Below are positions 32,505-40,176 of a DNA stretch of 41,744 nucleotides, piece by piece; within the stretch, counting starts at the first letter, position 1, and each line of letters starts with the position of its first letter. The translations under genes and the position numbers were made by a program. The stretch lies in NCBI GenBank assembly GCA_005792355.1, contig SXSC01000052.1, positions 1 to 41,744 of the forward strand, given 5' to 3'. The notes beneath the pieces are model-generated. The model was not told the origin of the DNA. It made no database searches and was given only the letters and a program-made list of their open reading frames with translations. This stretch comes from Opitutaceae bacterium. Its GTDB lineage: Bacteria > Verrucomicrobiota > Verrucomicrobiia > Opitutales > Opitutaceae.

Positions 32505-33334
32505 GGCGCCTGACCCTCCAGCGGGGTGAATGGTCGGAGCGACTCGGCCGGGAGCAGCGCGGCCGCTGCGGCGTCGCAGAAGACCGACACGGCGCGATGG
32601 CGCCACAGCAGCGACGCGGGAAACTCGGAGGAGATTTCGCCGGTGGCGAGGCGCCGCAATTGCCGGGCCTTACGTTCTCCCGTCACCAGCAGCATGATTC
32701 GCCGCGCACCGAGAATGTCATCCATCCCCAGCGTGAGACCGTAGGCGGCACGACCGCGGCTGGGCCCGAGCATGGAATGGCCCAGGGACACCGGAGACAG
32801 CCGTGCCACGTGGGGCTTCGCTTGCAGCTGCGCCGCCGGCTCGTTGAAGCCCAGATGGCCGTTCTCGCCCAAGCCCAGCACTTGGACGTCGATGGGACCG
32901 TGCACCGCCAGCCAGGCGGCCACGCGGCGGCATTCGGCCTCGGGATCCGCCGGCGGGCTCTCCCAGCCAAAATACCGCTCCGCCGGCACCGCGAGCGGAG
33001 CGAGGATTAGTCGGCGCAGGTAATGTTCGCACGACGCCGGATCGTCCATCGCGAGGCCGCCCCACTCATCCAGCTTCATCCATCGGGCTTGGGCAAACAC
33101 CTCCGGCTCGGTGCGCGCCCGTGCAACCAATCGCTCGTAAGTATGCGTAGGGGTGGAGCCGGTCGCCAGGCAGACGAGCGCGTTCCGCCTGCCTCGCACC
33201 TCATCGGCGAGCCGCGCCGCCGCGGCCGCACTCATCGCCGCCTCGTTCGCGTGGATGTGCCATTCCCAACGGTGCCGCGTGGCGTCGGCGGGGCCCGGCG
33301 CGGTGGGGTTTAGGGCGGGCGGAGACTCAACCAT
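32501..33334 (-). CDS. glucosamine-6-phosphate deaminase/isomerase family (NagB-like)
   Basis: A 277-residue protein of the NagB/6-phosphogluconolactonase superfamily that would convert a hexosamine-6-phosphate to a keto-sugar phosphate plus ammonia. Landmarks are LATGSTPTHTYERLV (phosphate loop), MKLDEWGGL with the catalytic aspartate region, and the signature VLGLGENGHLGFNEPA. The SRGRAAYGLTLGMDDILGARRIMLLVTG block is also canonical. The longer N-terminus and SCEHYL are closer to galactosamine-6-phosphate isomerase than to E. coli NagB. It heads the putative operon with the ROK remnant, below the regulator gene. Confidence 0.85.
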   Translation of the reverse strand: MVESPPALNPTAPGPADATRHRWEWHIHANEAAMSAAAAARLADEVRGRRNALVCLATGSTPTHTYERLVARARTEPEVFAQARWMKLDEWGGLAMDDPASCEHYLRRLILAPLAVPAERYFGWESPPADPEAECRRVAAWLAVHGPIDVQVLGLGENGHLGFNEPAAQLQAKPHVARLSPVSLGHSMLGPSRGRAAYGLTLGMDDILGARRIMLLVTGERKARQLRRLATGEISSEFPASLLWRHRAVSVFCDAAAAALLPAESLRPFTPLEGQAP

Positions 33335-33439
33335 GGCGTCGGAGTGTAACGCTATTTTCGGCGCCGGCCATGTGATGGCGTCCCGAAGGTTTTGTGTTTT
33401 CGTCCCGCGGCGCGCGGGGGCGCCGGACTGGCCGGGGAG

Positions 33440-34624
33440 TTAGAACCGCTGCCGCATCTGCCGGCGATACTCGCCGGGCGTCAGGCCCAGTTCCCGTTTG
33501 AACGCCACACTCAGATACTCGCTGTGTTGAAAACCACCCAGCTCGGCGATGCGCTCGAGGGTGAAATCACTTTCATCCAGCAACCGTTTCGTCCGCTCGA
33601 GCTGCACGCGCCGGATCTCCTCGCGCGGCGAGCGATTCAACGTGTCGTGAAAGCGGCGATACAGCACCGAGCGCGAAACATGGAAGCGCTTGAGGAGGTC
33701 GGCCACCTGCAGGCCGGCGCAAGCCTGTTCGCGAATGCAGCGCATGGCGGAGGCGATCATCGGATCGTCGACCGCGGTGACGTCGGTGGAGCGCCGCACC
33801 GCGATGCCCAGGGGCGGAATGAGGAGGGGGAGGCTGCCCGCCTCGCGCGAGGGACCAGCCATCAGCCGGTCCAGCAGTCGCGCAGCCTCGAAGCCGATCT
33901 TGCGCGCATCGTCCTTCACGCTGGAAAGCGGCGGGTCCGCGAGCCGGCAGGTCTCCTCATCGTTATCAACTCCCAGCACCGCGGCTTCCTCGGGCACAAC
34001 TACTTTCAGGCGGCGGAAGGCATCCAGGATCCGGTGCCCATGGCGGTCGCTGCAGGCCATGATGGCGACAGGCTTGGGCAGCGCGGCGAGCCAGTCCTGC
34101 AGGCGCTCGCGATCCCGTTGCACTTCCGCCAGCGTGGCTTCACGGCGGGCGGAAAAGAAATGCCGCACTTCGAATCCCATCCGGGTGATCGCCCACTCGA
34201 ACCCCGCCCGGCGCCGTTCCGACCAACGTTCCGTCTGGTAACCGCAAAACGCAAAGTGCCGGAAGCGGCAGGACATCAGATGCTCGGCCGCCAGGCGCCC
34301 AATCGCCTCGTCGTCGTTGCCCACCTGCGGGAGCTTCAAGTCGAGATCATGCCCAAAGACCTCCACGGTGGGAATCCCCGAGGCGCGGAGGCGGCGCGCG
34401 GTCGCCCGGCTTTCGACATAAGCGAGAATCCCGTCGCCCCGCCAGTTCTTCAGCCAGTCGGCGGAATACGAACCGGTCGCCTCGGGATCGACGTGGAGCG
34501 ACCACCGGCCGACGGTCTCCGCATAGTCGGCGATCCCCTGCAAAACCTTGCGACCATAGGCGCGGGCCTTGTCGACGCAGACGGCGACGTGCGGGAGTCT
34601 GGCATTGTCATTCTTGGCCGACAT
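33440..34624 (-). CDS. XylR-type transcription regulator (sugar-binding domain plus AraC helix-turn-helix)
   Basis: A 394-residue regulator. Residues 8-275 resemble a LacI/periplasmic-binding-protein sensor (VAVCVDKARAYGRKVLQGIADYAE at the start; HFAFCGYQ; VAIMACSDRHGHRILDA). Residues 290-394 are an AraC/XylS DNA-binding domain with two helix-turn-helix units (VADLLKRFHVSRSVLYRRF and LERIAELGGFQHSEYLSVAFKRELGLTPGEYRRQ). This architecture is that of XylR, which activates sugar operons on ligand binding, so it likely controls the minus-strand sugar genes that follow 105 bases downstream. Confidence 0.92.
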   Translation of the reverse strand: MSAKNDNARLPHVAVCVDKARAYGRKVLQGIADYAETVGRWSLHVDPEATGSYSADWLKNWRGDGILAYVESRATARRLRASGIPTVEVFGHDLDLKLPQVGNDDEAIGRLAAEHLMSCRFRHFAFCGYQTERWSERRRAGFEWAITRMGFEVRHFFSARREATLAEVQRDRERLQDWLAALPKPVAIMACSDRHGHRILDAFRRLKVVVPEEAAVLGVDNDEETCRLADPPLSSVKDDARKIGFEAARLLDRLMAGPSREAGSLPLLIPPLGIAVRRSTDVTAVDDPMIASAMRCIREQACAGLQVADLLKRFHVSRSVLYRRFHDTLNRSPREEIRRVQLERTKRLLDESDFTLERIAELGGFQHSEYLSVAFKRELGLTPGEYRRQMRQRF

Positions 34625-34716
34625 GGCGGGTCCACGAACGTTGCGCGGCTGATCACTGATGGGAAGTCGGATTTATCCGAACACGGTAACCGCAACCGCA
34701 GGAATCAAACCGCTGG

Positions 34717-34823
34717 TCACAGCGGTCACTGAGGCCCGGCAGGAGGTCACAGAGAATACCACCGGAAAAGAACGCCCGCTCCTCCGCTCTGTGGCCTCTC
34801 TTTTCCCTCCGTGATCTCGGTGG
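34717..34823. repeat. intergenic inverted repeat, CACAGAG type
   Basis: Two arms of about 37 bases form a long imperfect hairpin. The left arm holds TCACTGAGG and GGAGGTCACAGAG, and the right arm holds CTCTGTGGCC and CCGTGATCTCGG. The rest of the 34625-34836 gap shows no gene. I know such CACAGAGG-rich hairpins as frequent in Verrucomicrobia intergenic DNA. Confidence 0.55.
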
Positions 34824-34836
34824 CAAAAAAATCGTC

Positions 34837-35423
34837 TCAACCAGGATCGAAATGAATCAATCGTAGCCTATTACTCCTATGAAACAGCATCCGGCAAGTG
34901 TTCATCAGCAGGGATCGCACCACCACATCGGTGATTTTCAAACGCGAGAAACCCTCGCCGCTCGCGCCGAGCGTGTAGGTGCCGGGTGGCAGGCTGGGAA
35001 ATTTGAATTCTCCGCGCGCGCTGACGGTCGCGCGTTCGCCGGTTTCGTAGATGGTGACGACGACATCCGCGAGCGAACGGCTGCCGCGCGACGGAGCGAG
35101 CGAGCCGCTGACGGAGCCGGGCTTGGGCGCGTCGCGGGCGATGGGAATTTCTTCGGGCCCTGTTTGGTGACGGTGTAGCCGGTGCCTTCGAGGATTTTTC
35201 CGAGGGCGGCGGCGGGCTCGAATTCGCCGGCGACTTCGCGGGACTGGAGCGTTTTCAGTTCCGGCGCGGTGTAGAGCACGTCGACGCCCGCCTGCTTGGA
35301 GAATGCGAGGATGGCAGAGGCGACGGTCTGCGCCGGAATGTCGAACCGCATTGCCGCCGCATGCAGCGGCGAAACGACGAAGGCCAGGATCGAAATCACC
35401 CGCGAGAATTGCCCAGCGAACAT
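34837..35423 (-). pseudogene. remnant of a TonB-dependent receptor (STN domain plus regulatory-like domain, frameshifted)
   Basis: From the ATG at 35423 there is a signal peptide, then an STN (secretin/TonB short N-terminal) domain: FDIPAQTVASAILAFSKQAGVDVLYTAPELK through ILEGTGYTVTKQG. At about 35155-35165 the frame shifts. The other frame continues PEEIPIARDAPKPGSVSGSL and a carboxypeptidase-regulatory-like domain ending ARGEFKFPSLPPGTYTLGAS, then stops at 34837. No plug or barrel follows, so a receptor of roughly 900 residues has lost about 80%. Domain order matches transducing FecA-like receptors, fitting the FecR and sigma remnants directly upstream. Confidence 0.75.
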
Positions 35424-35433
35424 TACGTTTTTG

Positions 35434-35540
35434 GACACAGCGGACATTGAGGACGCACAGAGGGCACAGAGTTTAGCCAGATGGAACCTATGGCTCGATA
35501 CGCTAGGTGCTCGGTTTGGTTCTCTGTGCTGTCCGTGACA
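35434..35540. repeat. second CACAGAG-type inverted repeat
   Basis: GGACACAGCGGACATTGAGG...CACAGAGGGCACAGAG on the left is mirrored by CTCTGTGCTGTCCGTG on the right across about 45 bases. It lies directly upstream of the receptor remnant, in the 35424-35763 gap, which has no gene. Confidence 0.55.
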
Positions 35541-35683
35541 AAATTCCATTCCGGAGGAGGTGGTCATGGTGTTTTGGGGAGTTGCGGGGTTATCCATTAA
35601 TACGACTGAGCCGGGCTGCCTCCCCGCGCGGCGCGAAGATTTCTTAAAAATATCCAAATCAATTCAGGACTGGACGGAGGTTT

Positions 35684-35748
35684 AACACCGAGAGCGCAGA
35701 GAACCCGGAGGGCGGAGGATTTCCCTGCGCTCTCCGCGTCCACGTGTT
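35684..35748. repeat. third intergenic hairpin of the same kind
   Basis: AACACCGAGAGCGCAGAGAA is mirrored by TTCCCTGCGCTCTCCGCG and CACGTGTT. It lies 15 bases downstream of the FecR remnant stop. Three such hairpins within about one kilobase flank the broken receptor. Confidence 0.55.
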
Positions 35749-35763
35749 TCAAGAATTCCGTGT

Positions 35764-36607
35764 TCAACGATTGCCGGGCGCGGGGCGGGCGGGCAGGCGC
35801 TCGATGGCGATCAGGCGGATCGCGCCGCTGTTGTCGCGCTGCGCTTTCACCGGAAGCGAGCGCTCCAGCGCGGCGATGAACTCGTCGAGGTCATCGAGCG
35901 TGTAGCGGCCACCGAGCGGATGGTTGGCGGCGGCGGGGTCGACGGTGAGCTTGCGGTCGTGATAGGTGGCGAAGCGGGCGAGGGCGACGTGCAGCGGAGT
36001 TTCGTCGAAGACGATTTTACCTTCGCGCCACGCCACGACGTGGTCGGTGGCATCGGCGGCGAGCTGGCGTTTCATGGTCAAACCGTCGGCGACGCTCACT
36101 TGATCCCGCGGCGCGAGATCGAAATGCGCGGGTGACGCGGCGGCGCCAGGGGCTACGGTCTCGACGGCGACCGAACCCTCGAGGACGGTGACCTCCAGCA
36201 CGCCGGGGGCGTCGGCGCGGACGTTGAAGCGCGTGCCGGTGACACGCACGGTGCCGGAGGGCGTCTCGACGTAGAACGGGCGCGCGGGATCGGTCGTCAC
36301 CTCGAAGCAGGCTTCACCTTGTGCGAGGCGCACGCGGCGAAACGCGTGTTGGCTCGCGCGGGGAGCGGTCGCGGACCGCAACGGGCGCGAGGCGACCCTC
36401 GGCGGAGAGCACGGGCACGGAGCCGTGGATGTTGGCGTAGAACTGGCGGTAGTGCGCGAGGCGCCATTCGTGCGCGGGGTTCTGCGCGAGCCACGCGTCG
36501 AGTTCGGCGCGGTCTTCGGGCGTGAGGCCGCCGTCGAGGCGGGTCGCCCACTCGAAGGCGTCGTCTTCCATCCGGCTGCTGGCGGGATACTCGGTGGGTG
36601 TGTTCAT
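35764..36607 (-). pseudogene. FecR-family anti-sigma factor, internally deleted and frameshifted
   Basis: The N-terminal frame from the ATG at 36607 encodes the DUF4880 part: MEDDAFEWATRLDGGLTPED and WLAQNPAHEWRLAHYRQFY. It ends at TGA 36314. The C-terminal part is in a different frame (FRRVRLAQGEACFEVTTD..., then PSGTVRVTGTRFNVR and a secretin-like end, residues to 35764), joined near 36340-36375. About 100 residues that should lie between are missing, including the transmembrane helix and the first strands of the FecR domain. So the protein can neither span the membrane nor be read in one frame. The ATG overlaps the sigma-factor stop (ATGA). Confidence 0.78.
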
Positions 36608-36945
36608 CGAGCGGCGCCCCCGGCGGAATCGCGGGGCGGCAAATCGGCCACGGAGCCATCCGCGGCGGGGTTGAGGGCGGCGTGCAGGAGGCGCATGGCG
36701 CGGTGGAGGCGTTTCTCGGCCTGCTTTTTCGTGAAGCCGAGGCGCGCGCCGACTTCCTTGTGCGTGAGCCGCTCGACCGTGCGGAGGGCGACGACCTCGC
36801 GGCACTCATCCGGCAGGCGGTTGATGGCGTGCGCAAAGCATGGGGTGGACTGGTCCGTCCACGAGGTATGACGACCGGGACGCCAAAGCTCCCCGGCTTT
36901 CTTGGGGTCAAGTGGCTTTGGGTGGGCGGTGAAGTCGAGGCGCAT
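36604..36945 (-). pseudogene. ECF sigma factor lacking region 2
   Basis: A 113-residue frame whose residues 40-95 are a sigma-70 region 4 (INRLPDECREVVALRTVERLTHKEVGARLGFTKKQAEKRLHRAMRLL), the helix-turn-helix that reads the -35 element. Region 2, which binds core polymerase and the -10 element, is absent. The first 40 residues do not resemble it. Intact ECF factors are about 170-200 residues. The gene overlaps the FecR remnant, as in Fec-type operons. The frame is intact, so a short protein could still be made, but it should be inactive as a sigma factor. Confidence 0.7.
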
Positions 36946-36951
36946 GAGGAA

Positions 36952-37031
36952 CCGTAGCGAGTAGGGCGCGGCGCGGTAGGTTCGAGGTAAACTGCGGGAA
37001 TGCCCACTGCTCGCTACTCGATGCTCGCCAC
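36952..37031. repeat. GAGTAGC-type intergenic repeat
   Basis: CGTAGCGAGTAGG (36952-36964) and the opposite-sense CTGCTCGCTACTCGATGCTCG (37007-37027 region) bracket about 45 bases between the sigma remnant and hmgA. Units of this CTCGCTACTCG type recur in many Verrucomicrobia and Acidobacteria gaps by my recollection. The sigma gene's missing half would have started here. Confidence 0.5.
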
Positions 37032-37038
37032 TGCGGAA

Positions 37039-38223
37039 TCAGCCGAGCCAGCTCAGCGGGTAGTTCGGATCGTCGAGGGCGAGGGCCTCGGCGGTGAGCT
37101 GGAGCGGGTATTGCGTGTCGAACATCACGGCGAGTTCCTCGGTGCGCGTGGCGTTCATGCTCGCGAGCGTCGTGCCCGGATGCGGGCCGTGCGGGATGCC
37201 CTGCGGATGCAGCGTGAACGATCCCGGCTCGACGCCCTTGCGCGAGCCGAACTGCCCGCGCACGTAGAAGAGCACCTCGTCGGCCTCGGTGTTGTCGTGC
37301 GCCCACGGCACCTTGATCGCGTCGGGGTGGAGATCGAGGTGGCGCGGCGCGAACGTGCAGATCACGAATCCGTTAATCTCGAAAGTCTGGTGCACCGGCG
37401 GCGGCAGGTGGACGGTGCCGGTGAGCGGCTCGAAATCGTTCGCGTTAAACGTGAATGGGTAGAGGTAGCCGTCCCAGCCCACGACGTCGTGCGGGTGGCT
37501 CGCCATCACGTAGCGCGTGAACCGATCGCGATCCTTCGTGAGCACGGCGAAGTCGCGTTCGTCCTCGCGCGGCGAGAGCTCGGAGGGACCATGAAAATCG
37601 CGTTCGCTGTAGGGCGCGCCCATCCGAATCTGGCCCTCGGCATGCAGGTAGCGCGCGGGGATGCGCACGGGATGCGCCGACTCGAGGATGAGATAATCCT
37701 CCTGCGCGATGTCGTCGGGCACGAGCCGGTAAATCGTGCCGCGCGGGATCACCATGTAGTCGTCCTGCTTGTAGCGGAGGCGGCCGAAGTTGCTCTCGAG
37801 CCAGCCGCCGCCGCGCCAGACGAAGATCACGTCGTCGCTGCGGCCGTTGCGGTAGAAATCATAGCCGGCGTCCATCGCCGTCGCGGGCCGGCAGCGGCAG
37901 CAGGTGATGTCGGCGTTGAACAGCAGCGGCACGCGGCCGGTGTAGGGATCGCCGGCGCGGGCGATCGCGGCGGATTTGAGGTGATGGTGGCGCAGCGGCA
38001 CGGGCACGGCGGGCGCGGGGGCGGACTCACGGAACAGCTCGACGCGTTTCACGCGCGTCGGCGGCTTCAAGTGATAGAGCATCGAGTAGGCGCGATCGAA
38101 GCCCTCGGTCGTGACGACGTGCTCGTAGTGCAGGCCCTCGCCCTTGTAGCTCGCCGCGGGATCGCGCGGGAAACGGACGTGGTGCTTGCGGGGCGTGACG
38201 CCGAGTTGGAGGTAGTGGGGCAT
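37039..38223 (-). CDS. hmgA: homogentisate 1,2-dioxygenase
   Basis: A 394-residue iron dioxygenase that opens the ring of homogentisate to maleylacetoacetate. The cupin-like core includes YDFYRNGRSDDVIFVWRGGG, DDYMVIPRGTIYRL, and in the catalytic half NTEADEVLFYVRG followed by LHPQGIPHGPHPG, the glutamate and histidine cluster that binds iron. FEINGFVICTFAPRHLDLHP also matches the family. The start MPHYLQLG at 38223 has no convincing ribosome binding site; an upstream in-frame ATG exists. It lies 65 bases downstream of hppD in the same direction, so they likely form an operon. Confidence 0.93.
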   Translation of the reverse strand: MPHYLQLGVTPRKHHVRFPRDPAASYKGEGLHYEHVVTTEGFDRAYSMLYHLKPPTRVKRVELFRESAPAPAVPVPLRHHHLKSAAIARAGDPYTGRVPLLFNADITCCRCRPATAMDAGYDFYRNGRSDDVIFVWRGGGWLESNFGRLRYKQDDYMVIPRGTIYRLVPDDIAQEDYLILESAHPVRIPARYLHAEGQIRMGAPYSERDFHGPSELSPREDERDFAVLTKDRDRFTRYVMASHPHDVVGWDGYLYPFTFNANDFEPLTGTVHLPPPVHQTFEINGFVICTFAPRHLDLHPDAIKVPWAHDNTEADEVLFYVRGQFGSRKGVEPGSFTLHPQGIPHGPHPGTTLASMNATRTEELAVMFDTQYPLQLTAEALALDDPNYPLSWLG

Positions 38224-38288
38224 TTTGGTCGCGCAGGCTTCCAGCCCGCATGGCATTTAGATGGCTGGCGGGAAGCCGGCGCTACTTT

Positions 38289-39407
38289 TCAGAGCGATCC
38301 GCGCCGTTCCTGTTCGCGCTCGATCGCTTCGAAGAGCGCGCGGAAATTTCCCTCGCCGAAACCGCGTGCGCGGCCGCGGCGCTGGATCACCTCGAAGAAG
38401 AGCGTCGGCCGCGCGAACACGCACTTCGTGAAGAGCTGCAGCAGGTAGCCGCCGTCGCCCTCGTCGCGGTCGACGAGGATTTTCAGCTGCTTCAGCGTCT
38501 CCTTGTCCTCCTCGATCGCGCCGACGCGCGCGTCGAACTCGGCGTCGTAGTAGGTGTCCGGCACGTCGAGAAATTCCTGCCCCATGCGGCGCATCTCGGC
38601 GATGGTCGTCACGATGTCGGGCGTGAGCAGCGCGATGTGCTGCACGCCGGGGCCGTTGTATTTGTCGAGGTATTCCTGGATCTGCGAGTTGGCGGAGGAC
38701 GGCTCGTTGATCGGCATCTTTACCCAGCCGTCGGTGGAGCTCACGACCTTCGACATGAGCGCGCTGCGGCCCGTGTTGATGTCGAAGTGCATGAAGAGAT
38801 CGAAGCCGAAGATGTCCTCGTAGTATTTCACCCACGGCTCCATGTGCTCCACGTTGGCGACGACGTGATCGATCATGGCAAAGTTGATGTCGCCCTCGTC
38901 GAGTCCGCCGGCGACCGGCTGGTAGCCCGGCGCGAACTCAGTGTGCGGCTTGCGCTCGATGAACGTGTGGATCGTGTCGCCGTAGGCCGCGATCGAGCCG
39001 CCGATGAACTGGTCGTGCTCGTCGAGGGCGCGGACGACGCTCGCGCCGCGGCGCGCGGCCTCGGCGAGCGCGTGGCGCGCATCGCGCACGCGAAACGCCA
39101 CGTCGCGCACGCCGCAACCGTGCTGGTCGAGGTGCCAGCGCATGAAGTCCGCCTCGGGTCCGCGGCCCTGCGGCTCGGCCACGAGGAAATTGATGCGGCC
39201 CTGGCCGACCACGTGCGCGCGGCGGCCGCGCACGCCGGAATTTTCGTCGGCGTAGAAGCGGCCGGCCATGCCGTATTGGTTCACGAAGAAGTCGCGCCAC
39301 TGGTCGGCGTCGTCGACGATGAACTCGATGTGGTCGATGCCTTTCAGGCCGAGGGGATTCGCGGCCGCCTTGGGGGCGGCCTCTTTCGCAAAGAAAGTCG
39401 TGCGCAT
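38289..39407 (-). CDS. hppD: 4-hydroxyphenylpyruvate dioxygenase
   Basis: A 372-residue enzyme that converts 4-hydroxyphenylpyruvate to homogentisate with Fe(II) and O2. It has two vicinal-oxygen-chelate halves. The iron ligands are His181 (MIDHVVANV), His257 (GVQHIAL) and Glu339 (LFFEVIQR), and the C-terminal GFGEGNFRALFEAIEREQ forms the gating helix. GIDHIEFIVDDADQW opens the first half. It is the first gene of the hppD-hmgA operon and is divergent from the LuxR-type regulator; a 21-bp conserved motif lies about 80 bases upstream. Confidence 0.96.
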   Translation of the reverse strand: MRTTFFAKEAAPKAAANPLGLKGIDHIEFIVDDADQWRDFFVNQYGMAGRFYADENSGVRGRRAHVVGQGRINFLVAEPQGRGPEADFMRWHLDQHGCGVRDVAFRVRDARHALAEAARRGASVVRALDEHDQFIGGSIAAYGDTIHTFIERKPHTEFAPGYQPVAGGLDEGDINFAMIDHVVANVEHMEPWVKYYEDIFGFDLFMHFDINTGRSALMSKVVSSTDGWVKMPINEPSSANSQIQEYLDKYNGPGVQHIALLTPDIVTTIAEMRRMGQEFLDVPDTYYDAEFDARVGAIEEDKETLKQLKILVDRDEGDGGYLLQLFTKCVFARPTLFFEVIQRRGRARGFGEGNFRALFEAIEREQERRGSL

Positions 39408-39486
39408 GAAATCGGTCGGGTTGGGTGGGGGCGCGCCACAAGCGCGCTTGGGACCCGCACTCTACTGCGCCCCCCGTTCCGGGTCT

Positions 39487-39507
39487 ATCGGCCAAATGGA
39501 GTAAACC
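39487..39507 (-). promoter_or_regulatory. conserved 21-bp motif upstream of hppD (copy 1)
   Basis: The minus strand contains TTTACTCCATTTGGCCGAT preceded by GG. The same 21 bases, with two changes, occur at 41177-41197 in front of the phenylalanine hydroxylase remnant, in the same orientation relative to the gene. It ends 80 bases before the hppD start. A regulator site or promoter element for tyrosine catabolism is likely; binding protein unknown. Confidence 0.6.
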
Positions 39508-39555
39508 CGGTCCTGCGACCTTGCGTCGGCGCCCGCGACCGCGCACGTTGCGTCG

Positions 39556-40176
39556 ATGGCCCGTCGCCCTGACCCCGCTTACGATGCCGCGCGGCTGCTC
39601 GCGCACATGCAGTCCATCCTGGAGGACGTGCCGGTCGGCCTGCTGCTGCTCGACGCGGACCTGCAACCGCTGTGGTTCAACGCGGAGGCCGCCCAGGATT
39701 GCGCCGTCTGGAACCACGGCGAGCGCAAGGCGGCGGCGCTGCGGCCGCGGAGCGGATTTCGGGTGCCGGCGCCGATTCTCGCGGCGTGCGAGGCGCTGCG
39801 CGCCGCGTGGTCCGCCGCGGGCGCGGCACCGGGTCCGCGCGTCGTGAGCGAACACGCGCGCGGCCTGCACGCCCGCGTGAAACTTCAGGTGCCCGCCGAG
39901 GCCGGGCAGTCGCCGGCCTTTCACGTGCAACTCGACTACCGTCGCCCGCGTGGCGACCGGCACCGCCCGCTCTCGCCGGGCGCGGTGGCGCTGCTCGCAC
40001 GGCTCTCGGCGCGCGAGCGCGAGGTGGCAATGCGCGTGCGCGAGGGCTTGCGCACCGGCGAGATCGCGACGGAGCTGGGGCGCAGCCCGCTCACCATCAA
40101 GACGCAGCTCGCCGCGATTTTTTCCAAACTCGACGTCAGCGGCCGCACGCGCGTCGCGGCGCTGCTCAACCGCTAG
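39556..40176 (+). CDS. LuxR-type transcription regulator with PAS-like sensor
   Basis: A 206-residue regulator. Residues 12-60 (MQSILEDVPVGLLLLDADLQPLWFNAEA) look like the start of a PAS domain, and residues 143-206 form a LuxR/FixJ helix-turn-helix (LSAREREVAMRVREGLRTGEIATELGRSPLTIKTQLAAIFSKLDV). It has no receiver domain, so activation is probably by direct ligand or redox sensing. It is divergent from hppD-hmgA and is a good candidate to control that operon. Its stop overlaps the convergent hydrolase gene by 11 bases. Confidence 0.88.
   Translation: MARRPDPAYDAARLLAHMQSILEDVPVGLLLLDADLQPLWFNAEAAQDCAVWNHGERKAAALRPRSGFRVPAPILAACEALRAAWSAAGAAPGPRVVSEHARGLHARVKLQVPAEAGQSPAFHVQLDYRRPRGDRHRPLSPGAVALLARLSAREREVAMRVREGLRTGEIATELGRSPLTIKTQLAAIFSKLDVSGRTRVAALLNR

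Noticed and set aside
37000..39572. Long plus-strand frames opposite hmgA and hppD
   Set aside because: Both minus-strand genes are unmistakable enzymes; the plus frames are valine/alanine/arginine-rich shadows.
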